Below are positions 1-7,599 of a stretch of 54,803 nt of DNA, piece by piece. The notes below the pieces were generated by a model. That model saw only the letters and a program-made list of their open reading frames with translations, was not told the DNA's origin and did no database searches. Source of the stretch: CAYRTD01 sp964426915 (lineage in GTDB: Bacteria; Bacteroidota; Bacteroidia; Bacteroidales; GCA-2748055); contig CAYRTD010000010.1 in NCBI GenBank assembly GCA_964426915.1, positions 1 to 54,803 on the forward strand, in the 5' to 3' direction. Made by a program: the position numbers and the translations under genes. The first letter of the stretch is position 1, and every line of letters begins with the position of its first letter.

Positions 1-524
1 AAAAAGCAACTAGCCAGATACTGCACCTAAGATAAATAAACGACTGACTTTCTTATACAACCAAATATTATATCCTTAAGTTGACGCGTATGCCCCAAGG
101 GGCGCAATCACTAGCACAGGGTGTAGCCCTGTGTATTAGTGCGAATGAGAATCCTTGCCCCAAGGGGCGCAATTAATAACTGACGTCTGGATTGCGCCCC
201 GCTAGAGAAAACTTCTATTTTGAATAACACTAAATCAAGGTTTCGAACACTCAAACCTTGTGAACCGTAGCTTTAGCGAAGGTTCATTCGACCACTTCAA
301 TTTTCTCCCGTAGAGATAAAATTAGAAAAATTATTTAAGGATTTTCCTTAACCTATTGGTGTTTTTCCCGTAAGTAAAATTATTGCTTGCAATAGGAGAA
401 AATTTTATATAACTTCGTTCTACTGCAAAACTAAGGATTTTATTAATAAAATCAACGTATTCACTAATTAGAAAAAATATATGATAAGCAGGTGTTTTTT
501 ACCTGTTAGATTAACAAAATTATT
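1..524. other. Hairpin-rich intergenic stretch, no gene seen
   Basis: No convincing reading frame is visible. The stretch is dense in short inverted repeats. An 18-base direct repeat, TGCCCCAAGGGGCGCAAT, occurs at 91-108 and 156-173, and its end (GGGGCGCAAT) returns inverted at 191-200. Between the two copies lies an imperfect hairpin at about 109-142 with arms CACAGGG/CCCTGTG. Further hairpins have arms at 237-243/253-259 (AAGGTTT/AAACCTT), 261-266/281-286 (TGAACC/GGTTCA), 382-386/389-393 and 489-493/501-505, and there is a perfect 18-base palindrome at 436-453. It could be a degraded repeat cluster, a structured RNA, or the trailer of an upstream gene outside the window. The hairpins are seen; any function is unknown. 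Confidence 0.6.
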
Positions 525-761
525 ATGAAGGACTTCAAAATTGAACATGCAAAAGAGGAACTGATTGAAATGTTTCGTGAAATAAATATGAATTCTGACA
601 AAACTATAAATAAAGATGTTCTCAAAAGAAATAATTTTTCATTTTCCCAGTGGGAGTGTTTTGTGAGTCTTTCCAAAGATCTTGAACTGAACGATGCAGG
701 TATTAATATCCTTTTGGAGGAGATCTATGCAGGCCGTGTGCTTTTACCCTGTGAAAAATAA
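525..761 (+). CDS. Small hypothetical protein, 78 aa
   Basis: I do not recognise a family. The product is a soluble-looking, Lys/Glu-rich polypeptide with no signal peptide or membrane segment. Its N-terminal half (EHAKEELIEMFREI) looks helical, and a Trp/Phe-containing centre is followed by a second likely helix. The ATG follows an AT-rich leader without a clear Shine-Dalgarno sequence, which is common in Bacteroidota. It stands alone: hairpin-rich DNA lies upstream, and the tRNA-Val promoter starts 36 bases after its stop. It may be a real orphan gene or a chance frame; protein-like composition and lack of overlap favour real. Confidence 0.45.
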   Translation: MKDFKIEHAKEELIEMFREINMNSDKTINKDVLKRNNFSFSQWECFVSLSKDLELNDAGINILLEEIYAGRVLLPCEK

Positions 762-797
762 AAAACATCAACCATTTCTAAAAAATATTAAATTAAT

Positions 798-828
798 TTT
801 GTACTGTAATTTCTGTGGATTATATTTG
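798..828 (+). promoter_or_regulatory. Bacteroidota-type promoter of tRNA-Val
   Basis: TTTG at 798-801 is separated by exactly 19 bases from TATATTTG at 821-828, matching the Bacteroidota primary sigma factor consensus (-33 TTTG, -7 TAnnTTTG). Transcription would start near 835, about 40 bases before the mature tRNA. Position and match are seen; activity is inferred. Confidence 0.7.
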
Positions 829-873
829 CATCCGCTTAAGCGAAAACCGCTTTAGAAAAAGCAGCACGAAAAA

Positions 874-948
874 GGGAGCATAGCTCAGCTGGTTCAGAGC
901 ACCTGCCTTACAAGCAGGGGGTCACTGGTTCGAATCCAGTTGTTCCCA
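874..948 (+). tRNA. tRNA-Val (anticodon TAC)
   Basis: The cloverleaf is complete. Acceptor arm GGGAGCA pairs with TGTTCCC (one G-T pair), the D-arm carries AGCTCAGCTGGTTCAGAGC, the anticodon stem CCTGC/GCAGG encloses the loop CTTACAA with anticodon TAC, and the T-arm has the GGTTCGAATCC signature. The discriminator base is A948. The CCA end is not encoded directly (the DNA continues CACCA), so it would be added enzymatically. TAC reads the GTA/GTG valine codons. It is a single-gene unit with its own promoter and terminator. Confidence 0.97.
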
Positions 949-957
949 CACCATATT

Positions 958-996
958 AACCCCATCAATATCGATATTGTTGGGGTTTTTTGTTTT
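958..996 (+). terminator. Rho-independent terminator after tRNA-Val
   Basis: AACCCCA at 958-964 pairs with TGGGGTT at 981-987, with an inner pairing CAATATC/GATATTG. The stem is followed by a run of T. It lies 10 bases after the tRNA, so it most likely ends that transcript. Confidence 0.85.
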
Positions 997-1106
997 CACG
1001 ATTGTAATCTTTTATTGTTATCTTTAAATCGTATAAACAACGTAACCTCAATACAGCTTATTTGCATTTGAATATTCCTATGATCAATGCATTAATTGTT
1101 TAAACA

Positions 1107-2366
1107 GTGAGCAAAAGCAAGCAGGTAAACCGGCCTATATCCACCCTCATTACCCTCATCATTGCCGGCGAGACCGTCTTTTTTCTGCCCTTTGTAATGG
1201 CAAGAATTTTTCGCCCTACCCTTCTTGCCCTTTTTCAAATCAGCAATACCGAGCTGGGAGCCTATTTCTCGATGTATGGTATCGTGGCTATGGTATCCTA
1301 TGTGTTCGGGGGAACACTTGCCGACCGCTTCCCCGCAAGAAACCTTATGGCAATAGCATTATGGCTTACTTCTCTGGGGGGCTTTATGATGACCGGTATA
1401 CCTTCATCCGGAGTCATGTCTGTAATATATGCTTTCTGGGGTTTCACCACTATTTTCCTTTTCTGGGCAGCCATGATCCGCGCAACCCGTGAATGGGGAG
1501 GTGAAGGTTTTCAGGGTAGAGCCTTCGGCTGGCTGGAAGGGGGCCGGGGGGCCACAGCAGCATTGATCGGAACAATAGCATTTCTATTATTTTCCTGGCT
1601 GAGCCCCGCCCCTGGTGAACCTTTGCCTAAGGTATCCGGCATCCACGCTTTTCAGTATGTGATCCTGGCTGTTTCTATATTTACTTTTTTCACAGGTTTC
1701 ATGGTTTGGTATTTTGTCCCCAGGCGTATACCTGTCTCCGGGGATGAAAACATGAAGTTTAATTTCCAAAAGATAGGCGGACTACTCAGACTTCCCACCA
1801 TCTGGATGCTGGCGGTAATGATCGTATGTGCTTATGCAGGGTATAAAATTACCGATGATTTTTCCCTCTACGCCAGAGAAGTACTCGGATTTTCTGAAAT
1901 AAGTTCCGCAGCCGTGGGAACGGGTGCACTGTGGATCAGGGCAATGGTGGCAATTATTGCCGGCTTTTTGGCTGACCGGTATAACGGTATAAAAATCATC
2001 ATACTGAGCTACCTTTTTACTCTCACTGGTGGAATATTGATTGCAACCGGCTGGCTGGAGGAATTCACAGGACTGGTATTACTGAATCTGTTGTTTACCA
2101 TGACAGGTATCTATGGGGTCAGGGCTCTATATTTCGCTATTCTTAAAGAAGCCCGCATACCCCTGGGTTATACAGGAACCGCTGTTGGCATAATGTCCTT
2201 CATAGGATTCACTCCCGATGTATTCATGAGCCCCTGGATGGGGCATATATTGGATTCACGCCCCGGACCCACTGGTCATCAGTTCGTATTCTGGGTGCTT
2301 GCCGGCTTTGCATTTTTAGGCTTTCTTGTCAGTATTGAGTTTCAAAAAGCAGCACGCAAGAACTGA
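1107..2366 (+). CDS. MFS (major facilitator) transporter
   Basis: This is an inner-membrane secondary transporter of 419 aa with about twelve hydrophobic segments, the usual length for the superfamily. The cytoplasmic loop after the second segment has the MFS motif A in the form GTLADRFPAR (residues 69-78). An echo, ADRYNG, occurs at the matching place in the second half. The start is GTG at 1107, the only start that keeps the first transmembrane helix with a short basic N-terminus (SKSKQVNRP). The gene is isolated, with the tRNA terminator upstream and a convergent gene downstream. The substrate cannot be told from sequence; nothing nearby is an obvious partner. Confidence 0.9.
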   Translation: MSKSKQVNRPISTLITLIIAGETVFFLPFVMARIFRPTLLALFQISNTELGAYFSMYGIVAMVSYVFGGTLADRFPARNLMAIALWLTSLGGFMMTGIPSSGVMSVIYAFWGFTTIFLFWAAMIRATREWGGEGFQGRAFGWLEGGRGATAALIGTIAFLLFSWLSPAPGEPLPKVSGIHAFQYVILAVSIFTFFTGFMVWYFVPRRIPVSGDENMKFNFQKIGGLLRLPTIWMLAVMIVCAYAGYKITDDFSLYAREVLGFSEISSAAVGTGALWIRAMVAIIAGFLADRYNGIKIIILSYLFTLTGGILIATGWLEEFTGLVLLNLLFTMTGIYGVRALYFAILKEARIPLGYTGTAVGIMSFIGFTPDVFMSPWMGHILDSRPGPTGHQFVFWVLAGFAFLGFLVSIEFQKAARKN

Positions 2367-2408
2367 AAAGTTATTTTACTTTCTCACCCACCCTTTTTTT
2401 TAATTCAA

Positions 2409-3197
2409 TCAGCTCTTCTGATCTTTCTCCGATTCCTTATCCTTTTGTTTCTGCTTTTCTTTTTCATGTTCCTGATCTGCTACCGCCTTTTCGTGCTCTT
2501 CATCTCCGCTTCGGTCTTTTTTACGACTTTCGAGATTACGAAGACCTTCCACACGCCCGTAAAGCATTAATTGATCCCCTTCAACAATTTTCGAATCCCC
2601 ATCGGGCGTTCCGATATAAGTGCCGTCATATCTCTGTATTCCCAATACATTCACTCCTTCATTTCGTAAATTACATTCTCCTATTGTTTTTCCAGTCATC
2701 CAGTCATCGGCACTCACCGTAATAACAGTAATTTCATAGCCGTCCTGCAACTTCAGTAATTCAACATAATCCTTCACTTTTACCGTTGAAAATTTTTCCA
2801 GGGCCCTGTTTATTATTCTTACCATCCTGTTTTCGAGCCATTTGCTTTTCGACAACCTCCAGAGTATCCATAAGCTCACAATGATGATCCCGGCACGAAT
2901 CATACTTTCTTCGGCACTAAGGTCTTTACCCACGAAGGTCAGTATTAGTGAAGCCACGGCCGAAATAACACCAACATTACCAATAAGCATGAGCGTAAGA
3001 ATGATCCGTCGCCTCACAGGATGATTAACTATCTTTTCTGCCTCATTGGTGGTATACCCTACTCCGGTAAAGGCTGATCGGGCCTGAAATTTTGCAGATT
3101 CTTTCGACAGCCCTGTATGAGTTAAAGCCTGTGAGGCTATTTTCGTGATCAAAACCGAAATTACAAGTATTACTATTAAACTAATAACCGAGACCAT
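2409..3197 (-). CDS. Membrane protein with TrkA-C (RCK_C) ligand-binding domain
   Basis: The product has 262 aa. There is an N-terminal membrane segment (about residues 3-22), two more at about 66-90 and 101-118, then a cytosolic TrkA-C/RCK_C-like domain at about 145-220 with the typical sequence around TIGECNLRNEGVNVLGIQR and EGDQLMLYGR. RCK_C domains bind small ligands such as nucleotides and gate potassium channels or transporters. A very charged Lys/Glu/Asp tail (about 225-262, repeated HEKEK-like units) ends the protein. No potassium pore domain is recognisable, so it may be a regulator or an unusual channel-like protein. It converges on the MFS gene with a 42-base gap. Confidence 0.8.
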   Translation of the reverse strand: MVSVISLIVILVISVLITKIASQALTHTGLSKESAKFQARSAFTGVGYTTNEAEKIVNHPVRRRIILTLMLIGNVGVISAVASLILTFVGKDLSAEESMIRAGIIIVSLWILWRLSKSKWLENRMVRIINRALEKFSTVKVKDYVELLKLQDGYEITVITVSADDWMTGKTIGECNLRNEGVNVLGIQRYDGTYIGTPDGDSKIVEGDQLMLYGRVEGLRNLESRKKDRSGDEEHEKAVADQEHEKEKQKQKDKESEKDQKS

Positions 3198-3531
3198 AAT
3201 GGGTATAATATGATGTCATTACAAAAACCTGAAAAGTAAATATCTGTCCATCTATAAAAATAAGAGTTGAAGTGGAAGAATGTTCAGTATGGCTGTCCGT
3301 TTTTCGATAAATAATTCTGTAAGAAAAATTACCTGATGCACAAAAAGCAGGTCATTTTTGTTATCTTATAATAAAGTAATAGAGTATTGAAAGAGGCTTT
3401 TTAGACTTACTTATTTGCTATACAGAAGCTTATCAAGGTTACACACCAGCTTTGTGTTATGCAACTGATTGTGCTCCTTCTTTTTTTTAGTGGATAATTT
3501 GTATATTAATTCCCAAACATCAGATAAAAAT
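3198..3531. other. Intergenic region between divergent genes
   Basis: AT-rich leader region shared by the RCK_C membrane protein (leftward) and the radical SAM gene (rightward). I see no exact -33/-7 promoter pair, RNA structure or repeat here. An alternative in-frame ATG at 3469 would extend the radical SAM protein into this region, with a low-complexity Phe-rich start that I consider unlikely. Confidence 0.5.
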
Positions 3532-5721
3532 ATGAAAGAATTTGAAAAACTTGACCGGATAGCTATAAGTGTAAGATCCCACAGATTATTAAAGGTATTG
3601 ATGAATGAAAATCCGGTACTCGAAGAAATATTACAGAACTCCAAAAATGAAACTGAAGTGCTGGTTGGAGTGCGGGCCTGGATTGAGAAATTGTTCGGAG
3701 ACCGGGAAGAAGTTTTCTCATTCAGGAAATCCGACCATCCCACAAGAGAACAATTTGAAGAACTTGACTGGGGTGATTTTGCTATCATACGGATCCTTGA
3801 TTATATAGATAATGCGGGTATAGAATATCCCGATCTGAATTTACGGGGTGAAATCGCTTACAGTAACCCTTTCAGGCTTTTATGGCTCGCAGTAAACCGC
3901 GGGACTGGTGGTGCCAAACCGGGCTTTTTCATTGATATGATCCAGTTGTTCCGGCAGTTACGCGGTGATGTTGTACAGAACATACCTTCTCTTGAACAGG
4001 TAACCGAATGGATGGATCGTTATCCCGACGGACTTGATCCACGAATTATTCAACTGAGAAAAGAAAACCGTGACCGTATTCTTAATCTTCTTATCGATAA
4101 ACTTGAAAGTGGTGAACTTCAGAGCAATAAATACACTTTTGAAAAAGAAATGAGCAGGGAAGAAAAAATGCAAAAAGCCCTGGGCTGGTGGGAAAATGAA
4201 AAATTTCACCTTCATTTTGCTATACGCGAACCACAGCTCCTGAACGAAATGCTGAATAACTCACTGGATCCGGATACCCTGAAAATACTTAAGGAAGCAA
4301 AGGAAGCTGGCATTCCCTTTTTTGTTAATCTCTATTATCTTTCACTTTTGCATGTCAGGGTGCCATATTTTGCGGTGGGAGCCGACCTGGCTATACGCTA
4401 TTACGTCCTCTACAGCAAACAACTGGTGGAAGAATTTGGCCATATCGTTGCCTGGGAAAAAGAGGATGTGGTAAAACCAGGGGAACCCAATGCTGCAGGC
4501 TGGCTGTTACCCTGCATGGATAATATCCACCGGCGGTATCCGGAAGTGGCTATTCTTATACCCGACTCAATGGGTCGTGCCTGTGGCGGACTTTGCTCAA
4601 GCTGTCAGCGAATGTATAATTTCCAGGCTGGACGATTGAATTTCGATCTCGAAAAGTTAAAACCCACGGCTTCATGGTCAGAGAAACTGAAAGATCTCAT
4701 GAAATATTTCGAAGAAGATTCACAACTCAGAGATATCCTGATTACCGGTGGTGATGCATTCATGAGTTCAAACCGTACGATAGAAAACATACTGAATGAG
4801 ATCCTCAAAATGGCCATCAGGAAGAAAAAAGCCAATGAAAAACGAGCAGAAAATGAAAAATATGCCGAAATAGTAAGAATACGTTTCGGAACACGTCTTC
4901 TGGCTTATCTTCCCCAACGAATTAATGATGAACTGATAAAAATTCTTCGCGAGTTCAGACAAAAGGCTCAGGAAGCCGGAATTCAGCAGTTCATTATTCA
5001 AACACATTTCCAGTCTGCAATGGAGATCACTCCTGAATCGAAAGTAGCAGTGGAAAAACTGATCTCAGCAGGATGGATTGTAGTGAATCAACTGGTATTT
5101 ACAACAGCTGCCTCAAGAAGAGGGCATTCCGTTAAACTCCGGAAAATACTAAATGATATAGGAGTTCTTTCTTATTATACTTTTACCGTAAAAGGATATA
5201 TGGAGAATAATTCCAGCTTCACACCAAATGCCAGGATCGTACAGGAAGAACTCGAAGAAAAAATGACTGGAAAGATCCCTAAGAAATACTTTAATACAAT
5301 AACTCAGATGCATGACAAGCCTGAAGACATGCAGGAACATATCAATAAAATCCGGCTTAACGCAAACATACCCTTTCTTTCTACCGATAGAAATGTCCTT
5401 AACATGCCGGGTGTAGGTAAAAGCATGACCTTCAGAGTTGTGGGAGTAACCCGGTATGGAAGGAGAATACTTGAATTTGAACATGACTCAACACGGCCCC
5501 ATAGTCCGATCATCGAAAAAATGGGAAAAGTTGTAATTATCGAATCCAAATCCATCCACGAATATCTGAGTCAAATAGAGGAACTGGGCGAAAACAAAAA
5601 AGAATACACCGGGATCTATGGTTATTCCATGGGACAGACAGAAGAAAGATTTCCGATATTCGAATACCCCGAGTATGTATATGGATTAACGGATGAGTAT
5701 ACAAATCTTGATATAAGCTGA
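3532..5721 (+). CDS. Lysine 2,3-aminomutase (KamA)-family radical SAM protein
   Basis: This is a cytosolic radical SAM enzyme of 729 aa from the chosen start. The iron-sulfur motif C-x3-C-x2-C is present as RACGGLCSSCQ (Cys351, Cys355, Cys358). Downstream sequence follows the KamA pattern, with LITGGDAFMS as the glycine-rich SAM-contact strand and VRIRFGTRLLAYLPQRI after it. Known family members move an amino group from C2 to C3 of lysine or glutamate using PLP and a SAM-derived radical. This protein is far longer than classical KamA (about 420 aa), with some 340 residues before the cluster motif, as in a long Bacteroidota subfamily. The ATG at 3532 is preferred over 3469, which would add a Phe-rich leader unlike a real N-terminus. 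The substrate is not determinable here. Confidence 0.85.
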   Translation: MKEFEKLDRIAISVRSHRLLKVLMNENPVLEEILQNSKNETEVLVGVRAWIEKLFGDREEVFSFRKSDHPTREQFEELDWGDFAIIRILDYIDNAGIEYPDLNLRGEIAYSNPFRLLWLAVNRGTGGAKPGFFIDMIQLFRQLRGDVVQNIPSLEQVTEWMDRYPDGLDPRIIQLRKENRDRILNLLIDKLESGELQSNKYTFEKEMSREEKMQKALGWWENEKFHLHFAIREPQLLNEMLNNSLDPDTLKILKEAKEAGIPFFVNLYYLSLLHVRVPYFAVGADLAIRYYVLYSKQLVEEFGHIVAWEKEDVVKPGEPNAAGWLLPCMDNIHRRYPEVAILIPDSMGRACGGLCSSCQRMYNFQAGRLNFDLEKLKPTASWSEKLKDLMKYFEEDSQLRDILITGGDAFMSSNRTIENILNEILKMAIRKKKANEKRAENEKYAEIVRIRFGTRLLAYLPQRINDELIKILREFRQKAQEAGIQQFIIQTHFQSAMEITPESKVAVEKLISAGWIVVNQLVFTTAASRRGHSVKLRKILNDIGVLSYYTFTVKGYMENNSSFTPNARIVQEELEEKMTGKIPKKYFNTITQMHDKPEDMQEHINKIRLNANIPFLSTDRNVLNMPGVGKSMTFRVVGVTRYGRRILEFEHDSTRPHSPIIEKMGKVVIIESKSIHEYLSQIEELGENKKEYTGIYGYSMGQTEERFPIFEYPEYVYGLTDEYTNLDIS

Positions 5722-5774
5722 TTCATTTTATGACAGTTGAATTATCAGAAAAGAAAATATAAGTCATTTTTTCT

Positions 5775-5782
5775 TAGATTTG
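5775..5782 (+). promoter_or_regulatory. Possible -7 promoter element before the secreted sugar locus
   Basis: TAGATTTG matches TAnnTTTG and would start transcription near 5789, 27 bases before the chosen start of the FAD lipoprotein. No TTG is found at the proper -33 distance, so support is partial. Confidence 0.35.
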
Positions 5783-5815
5783 TACAATTCCATAATTCGT
5801 TTTAATGTCTTATTT

Positions 5816-7597
5816 ATGTATTACCTGAAAAATATACGCCGGGCATTTTCTTTTCTGGCCATTATCCTGAGCGGGTGTTCAGGAGAAATTCTTCTGGAAA
5901 GCGAATCATTTGAAAATACCGGCGGCTGGGTCACGGACCCACAGTTTATCCAGCAAATGGGTTCTGCTTATCTGATGTCGCACGGCATGGGAATCCCGGT
6001 TGAAAATGCTTCCACGTTTATTGATACTTACAAGCAAGGGAAATATCATGTCTGGGCACGCACACATAACTGGGCACCAGGCAGCTGGGATCCGCCGGGC
6101 AGATTCCTGTTAATGGTTAACGGAGAAGAACTCGAAAATATTCTTGGAACAAATCCTGGCTGGAACTGGGAATATGCAGGACAAACTAAAATAAAGAGAG
6201 GTTCAAACACCATTGAATTAAAGGATCTTACCGGATTTAATGCTCGTTGTGATGCCATTTACTTCAGTAAAAGAAAAGAAGCTCCACCCAAGGATCCGGA
6301 AGAAATTAAATTATGGAAAGAGAGTATAAATGTTCATGATTCAGACAGAAGGAAAAAACAGAAATTCGATCTGGTTGTGGTTGGTGGGGGAATTGCTGGT
6401 TGTGCTGCCGCCATTGCAGCTGCTGAAGAAGGGCTAAAAGTAGCACTTATTAATGACCGCCCGGTACTGGGTGGAAATGCCAGCAGTGAGATTCGTGTAC
6501 ATACTCTTGGCATTTACGGCCATTTTGAACGAATCATCAAAATGCTTGACACAAAACATTACCCTAACGGGTCACCCGAAGCAGTTAAAGATGAGAATAA
6601 ACGTCATGAAAATATTGAAAGTTATGAAAATATTAAGCTTTTCCTCAACTTCAGAGCCTATGCCGCGAATACCGATGGTAATAAAATCACATCTGTTGAT
6701 GCCCGTCATATTAGCGGTAAAGATCACATGCGTTTTACGGCTCCTCTATTTGTAGATTGCACCGGGGACGGATGGATAGGTTATTGGGCCGGGGCGAATT
6801 ACTTTTATGGCCGGGAACCAAAAGATAAATATAATGAGGGCTGGGAGAAATACGGAGAGCTCTGGAGTCCGGAAACAGCCGATAAACGTGTAATGGGATC
6901 TTCTATTCTCTGGCGGAGTTACGATGCTGATAAACCTCAGGTTTTTCCAGAAGTGCCATGGGCCATGGAAATAGTAGATGATTTTGCTGCAAGAGAGGGA
7001 ACATGGCAGTGGGAAATGTCTGCGAACAATCTGCATCAGATTGATGACGGTGAAAAAATAAGAGATCACATGCTCAAAGCCATATATGGTTCCTTTTATA
7101 ATGAAAAACAAAAACCGGGTAACGAAAACCTAAAGTTGGAATGGGTTTCCTGGTTGCTGGGAAAAAGGGAATCCAGAAGAATTGAGGGAGACTATATTTT
7201 TAGCTTTAATGATGTAAAGGAGCTTCGTAAATTTCCGGATTCTGTAGTTTCTGAAGTCAGAGATGTCGATGTACATTACCAGCAAATACTGGTAGATTCT
7301 TCCAAACCGGATTTCCTGTCGGAAGCAATGTTTTATAAAACAGAAAAATATTATATTCCCTACCGCAGTCTGTATTCCAAAGACATAAATAATTTGTTTA
7401 TGGCCGGGAGGTGTTTTAGTTGTTCGCATATCGGACTCGGAGGACCCAGGGTAATGCGCACCACAGGACAGATGGGTGCCGCTGTGGGATATGCGGCTGC
7501 TATGTGTAAAAAATATGATGCTTCTCCAAGAGATATTTATGAAAAATATCTTAATGAATATTTGACACTGGTACAAGGCAGTGATGATAAACAATAG
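5816..7597 (+). CDS. FAD-dependent oxidoreductase lipoprotein
   Basis: The 593-aa product begins with a lipoprotein signal ending in the lipobox LSGC (Cys21), so it is exported and lipid-anchored. Residues ~22-150 form a beta-rich N-terminal domain (FENTGGW, GKYHVWARTHNW), resembling accessory or carbohydrate-binding sandwich modules. From ~170 the FAD domain starts with a classical dinucleotide motif VVVGGGIAGCAAAIAAAEEG, then RPVLGGNASSEIR, the pattern of the FAD_oxidored family (PF12831). The C-terminal FAD contact region (FMAGRCFSCSHIGLG) is present. ATG 5816 was chosen over 5780 because the longer start puts a polar leader before the signal and overlaps a promoter-like element. The next gene starts two bases after its stop, so the two are translationally close. 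It likely oxidises a sugar or sugar-like substrate outside the cytoplasm (inference from neighbours). Confidence 0.85.
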   Translation: MYYLKNIRRAFSFLAIILSGCSGEILLESESFENTGGWVTDPQFIQQMGSAYLMSHGMGIPVENASTFIDTYKQGKYHVWARTHNWAPGSWDPPGRFLLMVNGEELENILGTNPGWNWEYAGQTKIKRGSNTIELKDLTGFNARCDAIYFSKRKEAPPKDPEEIKLWKESINVHDSDRRKKQKFDLVVVGGGIAGCAAAIAAAEEGLKVALINDRPVLGGNASSEIRVHTLGIYGHFERIIKMLDTKHYPNGSPEAVKDENKRHENIESYENIKLFLNFRAYAANTDGNKITSVDARHISGKDHMRFTAPLFVDCTGDGWIGYWAGANYFYGREPKDKYNEGWEKYGELWSPETADKRVMGSSILWRSYDADKPQVFPEVPWAMEIVDDFAAREGTWQWEMSANNLHQIDDGEKIRDHMLKAIYGSFYNEKQKPGNENLKLEWVSWLLGKRESRRIEGDYIFSFNDVKELRKFPDSVVSEVRDVDVHYQQILVDSSKPDFLSEAMFYKTEKYYIPYRSLYSKDINNLFMAGRCFSCSHIGLGGPRVMRTTGQMGAAVGYAAAMCKKYDASPRDIYEKYLNEYLTLVQGSDDKQ

Positions 7598-7599
7598 AA

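Noticed and set aside
1587..1769. 60-aa antisense frame in the MFS gene
   Set aside because: It is fully contained in a well-supported gene on the other strand and lacks any protein signature.
3469..3531. Longer start for the radical SAM protein
   Set aside because: The added residues (Cys/Ser/Phe-rich) do not look like a family N-terminus; ATG 3532 is favoured.
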